DNA of 64,000 bases from Cinclus cinclus (GCF_963662255.1 NC_085072.1:6659001-6723000), one strand, 5' to 3'; positions 11,795-22,791 are shown, counted from the first letter of the stretch. Translations and numbers: made by a program. Notes: generated by a model from the sequence alone, not told the origin.

Positions 11795-12175
11795 TCTTTT
11801 GGTGGTACCAGAACGGTTGAGGATACTTGGTCTGTTCGCCCTGGAGCCTGAGGTCAGACCCCACTGGGGGCTGCAGCTCCTCCCGAGGGCAGCTCCAATC
11901 TCTGCTCTCTGTGACAGGGACAGGACCTGAGGGAAGGGCTGCAGCTGTGTCAGGGAGGGTCAGGCTGGATACTGGGGAAAAGTTCTTCCCCCAGAGGGTG
12001 CCGGGCACTGCTCAGGCTCCCCAGAGAATGGTCCCAGCCCCGAGGCTACCAGGGCTCTAGGAGAGTTTGGACACTGCTCTCAGGGATGCATACAGTGGGA
12101 TTGTTGGGGTGTCTGTGCAGGACCAGGAGTTGGACTGGGTTCCTTTCAATTTAGGATATTCCATGATTTTATGAT
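11795..12175 (+). mobile_element. CR1 LINE 3' fragment, low divergence
   Basis: It starts at 'GAGGATACTTGG', passes through the CTGCAGCTCCTCCCGAGGGC block, and ends in 'CATGATTTTATGATAC'. Over more than 100 bases (about 11830-11970) it matches the inverted copy at about 30500-30850 almost exactly, which suggests both come from a recently active subfamily. Confidence 0.88.
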
Positions 12176-15100
12176 ACACAGGTAATAAAGATCCTCTGTT
12201 TTATCACAGGGCTCACAGCTGGCAGAAAGCATCTGACACACATAGCAGGGGAATCATGGTACATGACTGTGACCATTTCAGATAATTTCATTCTTTGTTA
12301 TTCCACACCAGCATAGCATGGAACCTCAGCATGGTCCCTCAGCTGCTGCTCAGCCTCCACACACTGCACAGCCCACAGAAAGGACCATTTATGTAGAAAC
12401 TTGTGTGTGCTGCAGGTAGGACAGGCTCCTGTTTATGCACCAAATCCAGCAAAGGCTGGGAAGCTGGGACTGAAGCCAAGGGCAAAGAGCAGGATCTGGA
12501 TGATACCGCTGTGATTGCTTATCACTCTGCTTGATACTTGGCTTAGCAAAAGCAGGTTTCACAGTTCCCTGTACCTGCCTTCAATTAATGGATTTTGTGC
12601 TTACAACACTAAATAAAAATGCCCAGAGTCTGCACGACGGCTGAGACCAGGAGCTGCAGCACTGCTATGGAATAAAGGAGCTTCTGTGACCTTCAAGAAC
12701 AATTGCTGTGTTAAGTTGGGACCTCAGGCACTTGGCATGGAATTCAGCTCAGTGCAAATGTTAATTTTCTTTCTCCTGAGTCAGCCAAGGTTCTGGATCT
12801 CCAGTTGAATTATACAGTCACTCAGGGAAATGCTGCACTGCTCTGTCACCTTTGCAAGAGCAGGTCTGAGGAGCAGCTCTGCCACCAAGGTTCTTGCGGT
12901 TACCAAGCCTGTCTTGCTCCTCTTTACTTCTCTATGGCTTTGGTAGCAGGGGTCACACTCCAGACAGGAACAAAGCTCATTCCCTTAAACACAGCTTGAA
13001 GTACTGTGTGTTCTGTTACCTCTGCCTCCTCTTCCTCAGAAGTCATCTGCAAGGAGAGAACAGCCCTGGCCAGGACATCTGATGTACACAACTGGACACA
13101 GACACGCCTGGATTCAACAGCTAGACATAAGTCTTGCTGGATTCAAAGACTAATTGTAAGAATTCCCAAAAACAACCTGAGACCTCATCACCTGACAGGT
13201 TTGGTCCTTTCCACTTGCTTCTCTCCACATTAAAGGAAATTGGTGAATTTGCATTTTCCTTCACAATTCCTTACTTATTCCTTCTGATTCTGCACAACAG
13301 CTACTCAGGTAGTGCAATGAGCAAGAATGAAAAGTCCAACCAGAATTAGTAAATTCTTTCCTGGCTCAACTCTCACACTATCGACTAACAGGGATGCTCT
13401 GCAGAGGTTTTCTCCCTCCCTCCCTCCTGGCAAAGAGCAGGACTGTTTTTCCCATTTCAAGGCATCATGAAAGTTGACACAACAGCTTCCTTTTGGAAAG
13501 CTCCAATTCAATGCTTCTTTTTTCAGAGATTTTATATTCCTTTTTTTTTGAGTAGCTGTCAAACAAGACATGTCACAGTGCCCTCAGGTACTCACTACAT
13601 GCTTAAGGTTTTGCAAAAACTAGTAAAAATGTAGTAGCACCTTTTCCAATTTGTTCTTCATTTGTTCTACTAACAAAAGGCCCCTTTGGTTGTCCAGTGC
13701 AGCAAGAACAGGTAGAGAGCAGAGTCAGAACCAGTCTCAAAGACCTGAAGCTCATTTTCAGCTGGACCACAGGTTCCTTCAGCACATGTCTCAAGGCAGA
13801 GTAAGAACATGTCCAGCCTCCAGAAGCACTTCTCCTTCTGTACCACCCTGGCTTCCATGGCTCTGCAGCTCCAGACTACCTGAACAGGAGGTGCTCTGGC
13901 TGTGTCCAACCTTCCCTCATTAATTGCTTTCCAGAGCAGTATGTTTCTGAACTGAGGCCACTAGAGGCCACCACCTTGTCTTCTTACTTCATGGGTTGAA
14001 GCTGAAAGTTTGCAGTGGTCTGCAGAGCTGAAGGACCAACACAAACTGTTCACACCTGTTATTCTCTTGGAGACTGCAATTCTGTAATTACAGTAAAGTC
14101 TCTGTGCAGTTAGAGGTTCCTACCTGTTCACTGAACAAAGAGTTTGGAATTTAGACATATTCAATCCTTTCTCTTTCTCCTTCTGGCTCACACATCCACA
14201 CGTATTTTCTCCTCTCTGAGAGAACAAGAGCCTTTACAGCAAGAAACCACTACATCCTTGTGCTACCTACTGCAGCAGAAGATGCAGCACAAGCCAATGG
14301 TCCTTTTGAAAGTATATGCTTGGTAGAAACACAAAGCTTCAAATAGAAACAGAATCGGAGCCTCCTCCAGGGTGGCAGGAAGTTGTTTCTGTCAGCGTGT
14401 GGTGCCAGGAGAGCTCTCAGGTAGGTCCTTCTGAGAGCAGCTTGGTCCCACCTGCTCATGTTGAAAGGGAAGGAAAGCACGGGGCAGAGCAAAGAGGACA
14501 CTCATTCTGTGAACACAAGCACTGAAATACAGTATAACGTGATGCAGCACTGCCAAACTGGGGTGAGGCTTTAGGGCTGTGTGGACAGCCAGATGCTGCC
14601 TGGGCTCTGCAGGGCTCCCCTCACAGACAGAACTGTCCTGGAAGACACGGGAGCAAGAATGTGCCAGAGCACCAGTGGCCATGGCTCATGACAGCAAGCC
14701 ATGCTGCACATCTCATCAGGAAGCAAATTCCTCTTTGCTGGAATTATCCTAGGCTGCCGTGGCCTCCCAGTGACATGCTTTGGGAAGGGAGTATAGGAAC
14801 ACAACCACTCTGTGTTTTATCCTGGCCAGTGTGCGTGAACTCAAAAGCCAGCTTTGTCTTCTTACCCATCCGGAGAGAACCTCAGCGGCTTAACTTGGGC
14901 TGCAGACTAGTCAGAGCACAGGGAGTCAGCACACTGGAACTCAGTGATGCCACAAAAGGTTAGTTTGGGAAGGCATTTAAGGAGAACAGCTTTCACCATT
15001 CTCTGATCAATCAGCAAAACAGATCAAACATAGAAGCAATCAGATGAATGAGAACAGGACAGTTTATTTTTGGAGAACAGGGCCATTAAAGCAAGTTCTG

Positions 15101-15226
15101 ACTGCAGAAAGGGAAATGAGATCCTTTCCATGGACACCTTTAACAGCCTCCTCTGGTGACAATCCCCAAAGACATGAATATAAAACATAAAAAAGTGGAA
15201 TAGACACAGTGAAGATTATTTCTTAC

Positions 15227-15277
15227 CTTCATTTCCTCCTCCATTTCAGAGAGTTTCCGCTCCAGGGCTCGCTTCTC
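15227..15277 (-). CDS. PPP1R12B: PPP1R12B coiled-coil exon EKRALERKLSEMEEEMK
   Basis: An exon of 51 nt (17 codons), phase 0 on both sides, with acceptor TAAACAG and donor GTAAGA. It encodes the charged helix just before the alternative tails. The sequence is typical of the MYPT family coiled coil that pairs the targeting subunits and docks partners. Its 3' junction is the branch point for the two alternative terminal exons. Confidence 0.96.
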
Positions 15278-16613
15278 CTGTTTACAAGGATTCATAACAA
15301 GGAAGGTCACAAGGATTTAGAAGAAAAATTTATGGTATATTTTCTTTTAAAAGAAAAATATGAGTCTTGTGTTTTTGTAGCAGCGTTCCCTGAGGAGTAT
15401 CCCAAAGCAAGGCAGAGGTTACCACCAGGAGCTGATCAGATGGGACAGGGCAGCTGGAAAACAGGGATATAAGCTAGGCCTGACTGGGTAGATCACAAAT
15501 TCTAGTCATACCCCTAATGAAACTATTCCCCATTTTCAGTCATCCCAGTTCTCAGGAGCTGCTGATGCAATGTGATTTTGAGCTCTGCAAGTGAAGCCAT
15601 GGATTTACTTTTACTCCACTAAAGGTGGCAATGAGAAAAGTCACTGAGCCACCCAAATAGGAAACAGAACAAGGCAATTCCCTGCCTGGAAATACTGTTT
15701 CTCCCAGATAATCCAGAGCCGCAAAGCTGACTTTTGATGCATTTTAGAAAGTGACAATTAGACTGTGCCATGTGAGTGGCCTCAGCTAAGCCTGTGCCAA
15801 GGAGAGATCTGGACTCCTTCAGTGACTTTCCTAACTTGAAGGGGCTCAAACTGCTCCAGGGACATGCCCTGAGAAGGGTCAAGTGGGAAACATGCATCAA
15901 GAACAAGATTTACACTCTCTGTCCTGCTCCTTTGCCCTATGCAAAGAGCCACATGGCCAGGAGGATGAGGAAAAGTGTGCTGTGGAAGATGAATTCTGGG
16001 TCACTTTTTGCCCACAGCATGGTCCATCCAGGGATTCATTGGTGCAAAATGCATAAGCCATCCTGGAAACAGTTAATGCATCTTCACTGAGAACAACTGG
16101 AGACATTTTTACTTTCTAATCACTGAATTTGTGGTTGTTGTGATCCTAATTCAACAGAAGTTATAAGGATGTTGCCCTAACTTCAACAAGGCCAAGTTCA
16201 AGGTTCTGTCCCTGGGCTGGGTCAATCCTTGGTATCAGCCCAGGCTGGGGGATGAAGGGATTGAGAGCAGCCCTTCCAGGATTTTGCTTTGCTCCCCCAC
16301 CACCCCAAACCAGTCTTTATTTGTAAGTATCAAGAATGTTTTAAAACATAATGGACCAACAGTCCCTCAGTGTGACACAATCCATTGGTCATCAGCTGCT
16401 TAGAATGAAAGAGAGGAATCAGAACGAAGCTGATGTGCAGAGAGGAGCAGAGTCTCAAGCCCTGCAAAGGTCAGAACACAATTATCACTGTGCACTGCTC
16501 CTCAAGGCAAAATACAACTTATCTTTTAATTAATGCTTCCCTTCTAGAAATGACTGCCCTGCACAACAACACAAGGCACAGGCTGTGACTCAGAAGAAAG
16601 CAGAGACACGTAC
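15278..16613 (-). other. PPP1R12B: PPP1R12B intron
   Basis: 1.3 kb with no recognisable repeat or exon. Confidence 0.8.
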
Positions 16614-16667
16614 CCTCTTCTCCATCTCCAGCATGCTGGATCGGTCAGAAGTTTTCTCCTGCTTCTG
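16614..16667 (-). CDS. PPP1R12B: PPP1R12B exon QKQEKTSDRSSMLEMEKR
   Basis: An exon of 54 nt (18 codons), phase 0 on both sides, with acceptor CCATAG and donor GTACGT. The 'QEKTSDRSS.LEMEKR' stretch is characteristic of MYPT2; MYPT1 diverges here. It continues the long C-terminal coiled coil. Confidence 0.96.
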
Positions 16668-16933
16668 CTATGGAAATTAAAAATAGAAAGTGATTAAACC
16701 CGAGAGCACTCACAGGGTGCTGCACAAATGCCAAGACAGCCCACAGATGTTCCTGCTTGGGATGCAACAAGTTGATTCACAAAACTACTTGCTTACTTCT
16801 GCCTCCTCTATGGCACCTTCCCTCCCAAGAACATCCTTCCAGGAGCTTCCCTCCCTTTCCCATTATGGAGTAAGTGTTGGTTTGTCACGGCCAGTGCTCA
16901 GTTTCTCCAGGCAGGACTTGGATTTTCCCTTAC

Positions 16934-17038
16934 CTGGGATGCTTTTTCCAACTTTGCTTTGATATCAGCCAGCTCAAGCTGGGCTTCTTGCAGTTTTGAC
17001 TTCAGCTTTTGATTTTCAGACAGGGCACTCTCATATAA
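16934..17038 (-). CDS. PPP1R12B: PPP1R12B coiled-coil exon [10 protein letters not shown]...EKASQ
   Basis: An exon of 105 nt (35 codons), phase 0 on both sides, with acceptor TTTCAG and donor GTAAGG. It encodes [13 protein letters not shown] followed by [20 protein letters not shown], a heptad-rich helix conserved in MYPT2 and its short form. Only 183 bases separate the exon from the 5' LTR of the ERV-L insertion. Confidence 0.97.
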
Positions 17039-17216
17039 CTGAAATGCAAAACAAGAGCTCAATTAACCAGGCTGCTCCTAATTAATTAACCCCATCCCAC
17101 CACGCTGCTCTGAGCAGACATGTGCCCTCGGCACTCAGCTGAGGGGCTCACTTTGCTCCCACACATCAGAAGAGAAGGGAAAACAAAATCAACTTGAATA
17201 CTTTACTTACGTTTTC

Positions 17217-17221
17217 ATAAT
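17217..17221. repeat. Target-site duplication ATAAT, left copy
   Basis: ATAAT directly precedes the TG of the 5' LTR and is repeated directly after the CA of the 3' LTR at 23242-23246. A five-base duplication is usual for ERV-L integrases and proves that both LTRs belong to one insertion. Confidence 0.95.
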
Positions 17222-17671
17222 TGTCCTGGTTTACAATACAACATACATATTCTATTACCATCTGAGAAGGGTGATCATCCTTATCTCTGTGGGAAATGTC
17301 TTCTGTTAATGGGCCATTGAGTCCTACTGTATAACTGATAAGATTACATCATCCCATTGGGAGATGCTCCAGCCAGGAGGACGAGCCAAGCCTTTCCTAC
17401 CTAGATAAAAACTGAGGTTTAGAACGCCAAAGGCAGCCTTTTTCCACTGGATTCCAGAGGAAGAACCAGGTTTTTATCCACATCATCGCTGGACCCTTTG
17501 GAGGAAAACTGCACCAGCACCCTGACTGACAGGGTATCAGGTTGTATTCTGACTCTGTCAGTGGTTTTATTTTTATTATTGCATGTATTTTGTTTTTTTT
17601 TTTCCTCTTCCCTATTAAAAATTGTATTACTGACTTGAAGTCTCACTGGTTTTGCTGTTCAAACCAGTACA
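17222..17671 (+). mobile_element. 5' LTR of the ERV-L element, 450 bp
   Basis: It begins TGTCCTGG and ends CCAGTACA. A TATA-like TAGATAAAAA stands at 17402-17411 and a poly(A) signal ATTAAA at 17614-17619, followed by a short U5. It differs from the 3' LTR only at 17226 (C here, T at 22796) and 17259 (C here, T at 22829). A 75-codon minus-strand frame lies in both LTRs but has no recognisable product. Confidence 0.97.
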
Positions 17672-17676
17672 TTTAT

Positions 17677-17694
17677 TGGCGCCCAACATGTGGC
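17677..17694 (+). other. Primer binding site, tRNA-Lys type
   Basis: TGGCGCCCAACATGTGGC begins five bases after the 5' LTR. The first eleven bases match the binding site for tRNA-Lys(1,2) used by several retroviruses; two later positions differ. The mammalian founder HERV-L was named for a leucine primer site, so this element uses a different primer class. Confidence 0.85.
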
Positions 17695-17757
17695 TAAGAA
17701 GGTACTGAGAAAAAAGTCAGCATTACAATTTTGAATTGTGCCAGCCACCTATTCACC

Positions 17758-18732
17758 ATGATTCTCAACATGCTTACGTGGGTTTTATATCTCACTCTCT
17801 ATATTTTTCTGCACATGGGGAACTATCTGCCGGTTGTAATGCTTCTGTGTAGATCAGGGTATGGTATAAAAATTGCTTTATTGGTCTATTATGTCTATTG
17901 CATGATAACCTCTGAGGCAATGAACATCATTCGGAATATATACTCAACTTTGTTTCTTTGTCCTAGTCTAGGCTCCTACATCTGGGGTCTTAACAATCGC
18001 ACCCAGCCCCTGGGGGGAGGGGAAAAGGATGATTTTTTCCAATCTTTCAGGCATGGCACAGCAGTTTTTGGAAATGATGAGTTCTCTCTGGATGCCAAGG
18101 ACAGCATAATATTGTTGTTAGTTCTGCTTTGTCTTCTCTGCACAGCCTTCACAGCCTGCAACATGCTTAGAAACAAAACACTACATGGTATAGTGCAGCG
18201 TATTCTTGAGGAAGAGGAAAAAAGAAACAAATCTACTGCGTCCATGTCTGCACAGACTGTCACAAAGGAGAAAAGAGCCAAAAGAAAAGCAACAGCATCC
18301 GTCTCTACACAGACTTTTATGCAGGAAGAAGGAACCAAAAGTGCCATCAGCATCTCCACACAAACTGTCACCGAACCAAAACAGCCCAGACCAGTAGCAG
18401 TTGCCCCCGTTCAGAAGAAGAAATCAAAGAGCAAATCAGTTTGCATAGTCACTGATGAGGACGTGGCAGGACCTTCGCACCCAGCAGAAGAGACAGAGCC
18501 AGAAATCATCACTCGCTCTCTATCCCTGGGTGAGCTGCGTGACCTGCGGAGGGAATTCACCCGCCAGGCAAACGAGTCCATCCTGACCTGGCTGCTCAGC
18601 ATCTGGGATGCTGCAGCCAATGACACAGTTCTGGATGGAAGTGAGGCCAGGCAACTGGGATCTCTGTCGCGGGATGTGGTCATTGACCAGGGGATCGGGA
18701 AAACCCAAGAAACCCTCAGCCTCTGGCGGTGA
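17758..18732 (+). pseudogene. ERV-L gag, 5' part with membrane-spanning N-terminus; ends at TGA
   Basis: The frame is open from 17731, but the first ATG, with A at -3 (CACCATGA), is at 17758, giving 324 codons before TGA at 18730-18732. The N-terminal 50 residues are strongly hydrophobic and would form two membrane segments. A third lies about 115 residues from the ATG (SIILLLVLLCLLCTAF). Next come three spaced S-x-S-[AT]-Q-T motifs in a lysine-rich linker (18238-18375), then a segment with SLSLGELRDLRREFTRQA and TWLLSIWD that resembles ERV-L Gag. The hydrophobic leader is unlike ordinary retroviral Gag. The protein is structural in related viruses. The same frame continues past the stop. Confidence 0.8.
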
Positions 18733-19140
18733 CTGCTGACAAGTGTGAAGGACAGGTACCTTTGTAAAGATCTCCAGGTGCACCAAGGAAAATGGAGCAC
18801 AATGGAACAAGGTATCCGATGCCTGAGGGAATTGGCTGTGCTGGAGATCATTTTCTCAGAAGATGAGAGATTTCCTAAGAGCCCAGACTGTGTCCGGTGC
18901 ACGTCACAGATGTGGTTGAGATTCGCACGGCTTGGACCAGAGATATACTCCCGTTACCTGGCAACGCTGCAATGGAGGGAAGGTGAGGACATGGTAGGCG
19001 TCTTGGCCAATAAACTAAGAATTTATGAGGACACTGTCACTGCCCCATTTCGTACCCATGTCTCAACCGTGGAAACAAGGCTGGTTGAGCAAGTCCGGAG
19101 CTTGATTGAAGAGGGCCATCAGAAGCTTAAAAGAACTTAA
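18733..19140 (+). pseudogene. ERV-L gag, middle part after the TGA
   Basis: The reading frame is the same as the upstream part and stays open from 18733 to TAA at 19138-19140. It encodes a capsid-like helical segment with short recognisable blocks (MWLRFARLGPEIYSRYL, LANKLRIYEDTV). The similarity of reading continues into another frame just before the TAA, so a small insertion or deletion near 19115-19140 has shifted the frame. No zinc knuckle of the CCHC type is seen. Confidence 0.75.
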
Positions 19141-19498
19141 GGCAGAAAACTACCAGATCTCACCAGAACCAACAAGAGTCTCTGCCATTAGGAGCCAGCG
19201 TTTCCCAGCCAGGGAGAAAGGACACACTCCACGAGGTAACCTCTGTTTTTTCCTTCAGGAGCATGGAGAAGACATGAGGAAGTGGGATAGAAAACCCACC
19301 TCCTCCTTAGCAGCCCGGGTATGTGAACTGAAAAGAGGGACACCGAACACAAGAAGCTCATCTAGAGTCAACGCTGCTCCAGTCTCTCGTGCACAGAACT
19401 CCAAACAGTATCAGAACGATGATATGACTGATCCTCTTGAAGGGACCTCAAGAACCTATCTACAGGAAGAGAGCAACGTGTACCAAGACCAGGAATAG
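19106..19498 (+). pseudogene. ERV-L gag, 3' part in the pol frame, ending at TAG
   Basis: A frame of 130 codons, one base offset from the upstream gag frame and in the same frame as pol. It is basic and serine/arginine-rich (TPNTRSSSRVNAAPVS), as expected for a nucleic-acid-binding Gag end, but has no CCHC motif. TAG at 19496-19498 separates it from pol, which stays open in the same frame. That could be the normal gag-pol boundary, crossed by readthrough, or a mutation. Confidence 0.7.
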
Positions 19499-21694
19499 AG
19501 GAGCCCTGCCTCTAGCCAGGTAGAGGAGAGGGACAATCGGATCTATTGGACTGTGTGGATCCGATGGCCTGGCACATCTGACCCACAAAAACATAAGGCT
19601 TTGGTTGACACCGGCACCCAATGTACCCTGATGCCATCAAGGTATGCAGGAGAAGAGTCAATCTCTATTTCTGGGGTAACAGGAGGATCCCAGCAGCTGA
19701 CTGTAGTAGAGGCCGAAGTGAGTTTAACTGGGAAAGGGTGGCAGAAACACCCCATCGTGACTGGCCCAGAGGCCCCATGCATCCTCGGCATAGACTATCT
19801 TCGAAATGGGTATTTCAAAGACCCAAAGGGATATCGCTGGGCTTTTGGGATAGCTTCTGTAGAGACAGAAGACATCAGAAAACTGAATACCTTACCTAGT
19901 CTCTCAGATGACCCCTCTGCTGTGGGACTACTGAGAGTTGAAGAGCAACAGGTACCAATCGCCACAACAACAGTACACCATCGGCAATACCGTACCGACA
20001 GAGACTCTGTGACTCCCATCCATGAGATGATTCGTAAACTGGAAAGCCAAGGGGTGGTCAGCAAAACCCACTCACCCTTCAACAGCCCCATCTGGCCTGT
20101 GCGCAAGTCTGATGGAGAATGGAGATTGACTGTGGACTATCGTGCATTGAATGAAGTGACTCCACCGCTGAGCGCTGCCGTGCCGGACATGCCGGAACTC
20201 CAGTACGAGCTGGAGTCCAAGGCAGCAAAGTGGTATGCCACCATTGACATTGCCAATGCATTTTTCTCCATTCCTCTGGCAGCAGAGTGCAGGCCTCAGT
20301 TTGCTTTCACCTGGAGGGGCGTGCAGTACACCTGGAACCGACTGCCCCAGGGGTGGAAGCACAGTCCCACCATCTGCCATGGACTGATCCGGGCTGCACT
20401 GGAAAAGGGTGAGGCTCCCGAACATCTACAGTATATCGATGACATCATTGTATGGGGGAGCACAGCAGGGGAAGTCTTCGAGAAAGGAGAGATTATTCAG
20501 ATTCTGCTGAAGGCTGGTTTTGCCATTAAGCGAAGTAAGGTCAAGGGACCAGCTCAGGAAATTCAGTTTCTAGGAGTCAAATGGCAAGATGGATGTCGTC
20601 AGATCCCAGCAGAGGTAATTAACAAGATCACTGCGATGTCTCCACCAACCAACAAGAAGGAAACACAAGCTTTCCTAGGTGCCATAGGCTTTTGGAGAAT
20701 GCACATCCCTGAGTACAGCCAGATTGTGAGCCCTCTCTACCTGGTTACCCGCAAGAAGAATGATTTCCACTGGGGCCCTGAACAACAGCAAGCCTTCACC
20801 CAGATCAAGCAAGAGATCGCTCATGCGGTAGCCCTTGGTCCAGTCAGGACAGGACCAGAGGTAAAGAACATGCTCTACTCTGCAGCTGGAAATCATGGTC
20901 TATCCTGGAGCCTTTGGCAGAAGGTACCTGGTGAGACTTGGGGTCGACCACTGGGATTCTGGAGCAGAAGCTATAAAGGGTCTGAAAACAACTACACTCC
21001 CACAGAGAAAGAAATTTTGGCTGCCTATGAAGGAGTTCAAGCAGCCTCTGAAGTAATTGGCACTGAAACACAGCTGCTTCTAGCACCTCGACTACCGGTA
21101 CTGGGCTGGATGTTCAAGGGAAAGGTTCCTTCCACACATCATGCCACTGACACCACATGGAGCAAATGGATTGCCCTCCTCACTCAGCGCGCCCGTATTG
21201 GAAATCCGAATCGCCCTGGGATTCTGGAAATAATTACAAACTGGCCGGAAGGTGAGACTTTTGGGTTATCTTCTGAAGAAGAGGAGCAAGTGGCACATGC
21301 CGAGGAAGCCCCACCATACAATGAGCTACCAGAGACTGAAAGACGATATGCCCTCTTCACTGATGGTTCCTGCCGAGTTGTAGGCACTAACCGAAAATGG
21401 AAAGCTGCAGTATGGAGTCCCACACGACAAGTTGCACAAGCTACCAAGGGACAAGGTGGATCGAGTCAGGTCGCAGAGTTAAAAGCCGTCCAGCTGGCTT
21501 TAGATATTGCCGAACGGGAGAAGTGGTCAAAGCTCTATCTCTACATTGACTCATGGATGGTAGCTAATGCTCTGTGGGGATGGTTGGATCACTGGAAAAA
21601 CGCCAACTGGCAGCGCAGAGGGAAACCCATCTGGGCTGCTGAGATTTGGCAGGACATTGCCACCCGAGTAAAGAAGCTAACCGTGAAGGTTTGA
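19499..21694 (+). pseudogene. ERV-L pol: protease, reverse transcriptase, most of RNase H
   Basis: Open from just after the TAG to TGA at 21692-21694, about 731 codons with no own ATG near the start. From 19553 the order is protease with LVDTGTQCTLMP (Asp at residue 19 counted from 19553), reverse transcriptase with VDYRALN, IDIANAFF (Asp 232), LPQGWKHSP and YIDD (294-297), a connection domain, and RNase H with FTDGS (Asp 604), AELKAVQ (Glu 642) and YIDSW (Asp 666). The TGA removes the last RNase H aspartate, found in HVDAHVP just downstream, and the integrase. Catalytic residues upstream of the stop are all present. The frame matches gag's 3' part, consistent with a Gag-Pol readthrough arrangement. 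Confidence 0.93.
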
Positions 21695-22615
21695 CACGTG
21701 GATGCGCACGTACCTAAGAGTCGAGCTAATGAAGAGCATCACAACAACGAGCAGGTGGACCGAGCTGCCAAGGTAAAAATATCACAAGTGGATCTAGACT
21801 GGCAGCACAAGGGAGAATTATTCCTAGCTCGTTGGGCCCATGATGCCTCTGGTCATCAGGGGAGAGATGCAACATACCGATGGGCCCGTGACCGAGGGGT
21901 GGACCTTACTATGGACAGCATCTCACAGGTCATCCAGAACTGTGAGACCTGTGCCACAATCAAACAGGCCAAGCGGGTGAAGCCTCTGTGGTACGGTGGA
22001 CGATGGTCAAAGTACAGGTATGGGGAAGCCTGGCAAATTGACTACATCACCCTTCCCCAAACCCGCCAAGGCAAGCGCTACGTACTGACCATGGTGGAAG
22101 CAACCACAGGATGGCTGGAAACCTACCCTGTGCCTCATGCTACTGCCCGGAACACTATCTTGGGCCTAGAAAAACAAGTCCTTTGGAGGCATGGTACCCC
22201 TGAAAGAATTGAGTCAGACAACGGAACCCATTTCAAGAACAGCCTTATCAACACCTGGGCCAGAGAACATGGTATTGAATGGATATATCATATCCCTTAC
22301 CACGCGCCAGCTGCCGGGAAAGTTGAACGGTGCAATGGACTCCTTAAAACTACCCTGAAGGCACTCGGTGGGGGAACCTTCAGAAATTGGGAAATGAACT
22401 TGGCAAAAGCCACCTGGATGGTCAACACCCAAGGGTCCATCAATCGAGCCGGTCCTGCCCAATCTGAACCCCTGCACACAGTGGATGGAGACAAAATCCC
22501 TGTGGTACACATGAAAGGTATTTTAGGAAAGACTGTTTGGATCAATCCCACCACAGGCAAAGGCAAACCAATCAGTGGGATTATTTTTGCTCAAGGACCT
22601 GGTTACACTTGGTAG
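21695..22615 (+). pseudogene. ERV-L pol: end of RNase H and integrase
   Basis: It is in the same frame as the upstream pol part and open to TAG at 22613-22615. It begins with the RNase H HVDAHVP motif. Integrase follows, with a zinc-binding H-H-C-C set (residues 48, 53, 82 and 85 counted from 21698), the catalytic triad Asp115 (WQIDY), Asp174 (ESDNGTHF) and Glu210 (GKVERCNG), a D-x35-E spacing, and a C-terminal domain ending AQGPGYTW. All integrase key residues are intact. No dUTPase domain follows, unlike mammalian ERV-L elements. Confidence 0.93.
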
Positions 22616-22702
22616 GTAATGCAGATAGATGGGGAAACCTGCTGTGTACCACAAGGAGACCTTATTTTAAGAGAGAACTGTGTGTAGGGTTTCATTCTGT
22701 AT

Positions 22703-22745
<43 letters not shown>

Positions 22746-22791
22746 TTGGTTTGGGTATAATGTAGATGGTAATAGAATAAGGGGTGGATTA
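22616..22791 (+). other. ERV-L 3' untranslated segment with (TA)n and polypurine tract
   Basis: Only 176 bases separate the pol stop from the 3' LTR, leaving no room for env. A (TA)n run fills 22710-22740. A purine-rich stretch, AATAGAATAAGGGGTGG at 22771-22787, is the likely polypurine tract. It is imperfect because it contains T residues and stops four bases before the LTR. Confidence 0.8.

Larger units (their letters stand above)
9781..15226 (-). other. PPP1R12B: PPP1R12B intron
   Basis: This intron of 5.4 kb contains two plus-oriented CR1 fragments (11236-11405 and 11795-12175) separated by an (ATCC)n array. The remaining sequence, about 9800-11230 and 12180-15220, shows no repeat family, RNA gene or exon that I recognise. 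Confidence 0.8.

Noticed and set aside
17419..17646. 75-codon minus-strand frame, repeated at 22989-23216
   Set aside because: It occurs in both LTRs simply because the LTRs are identical. No protein similarity recognised.
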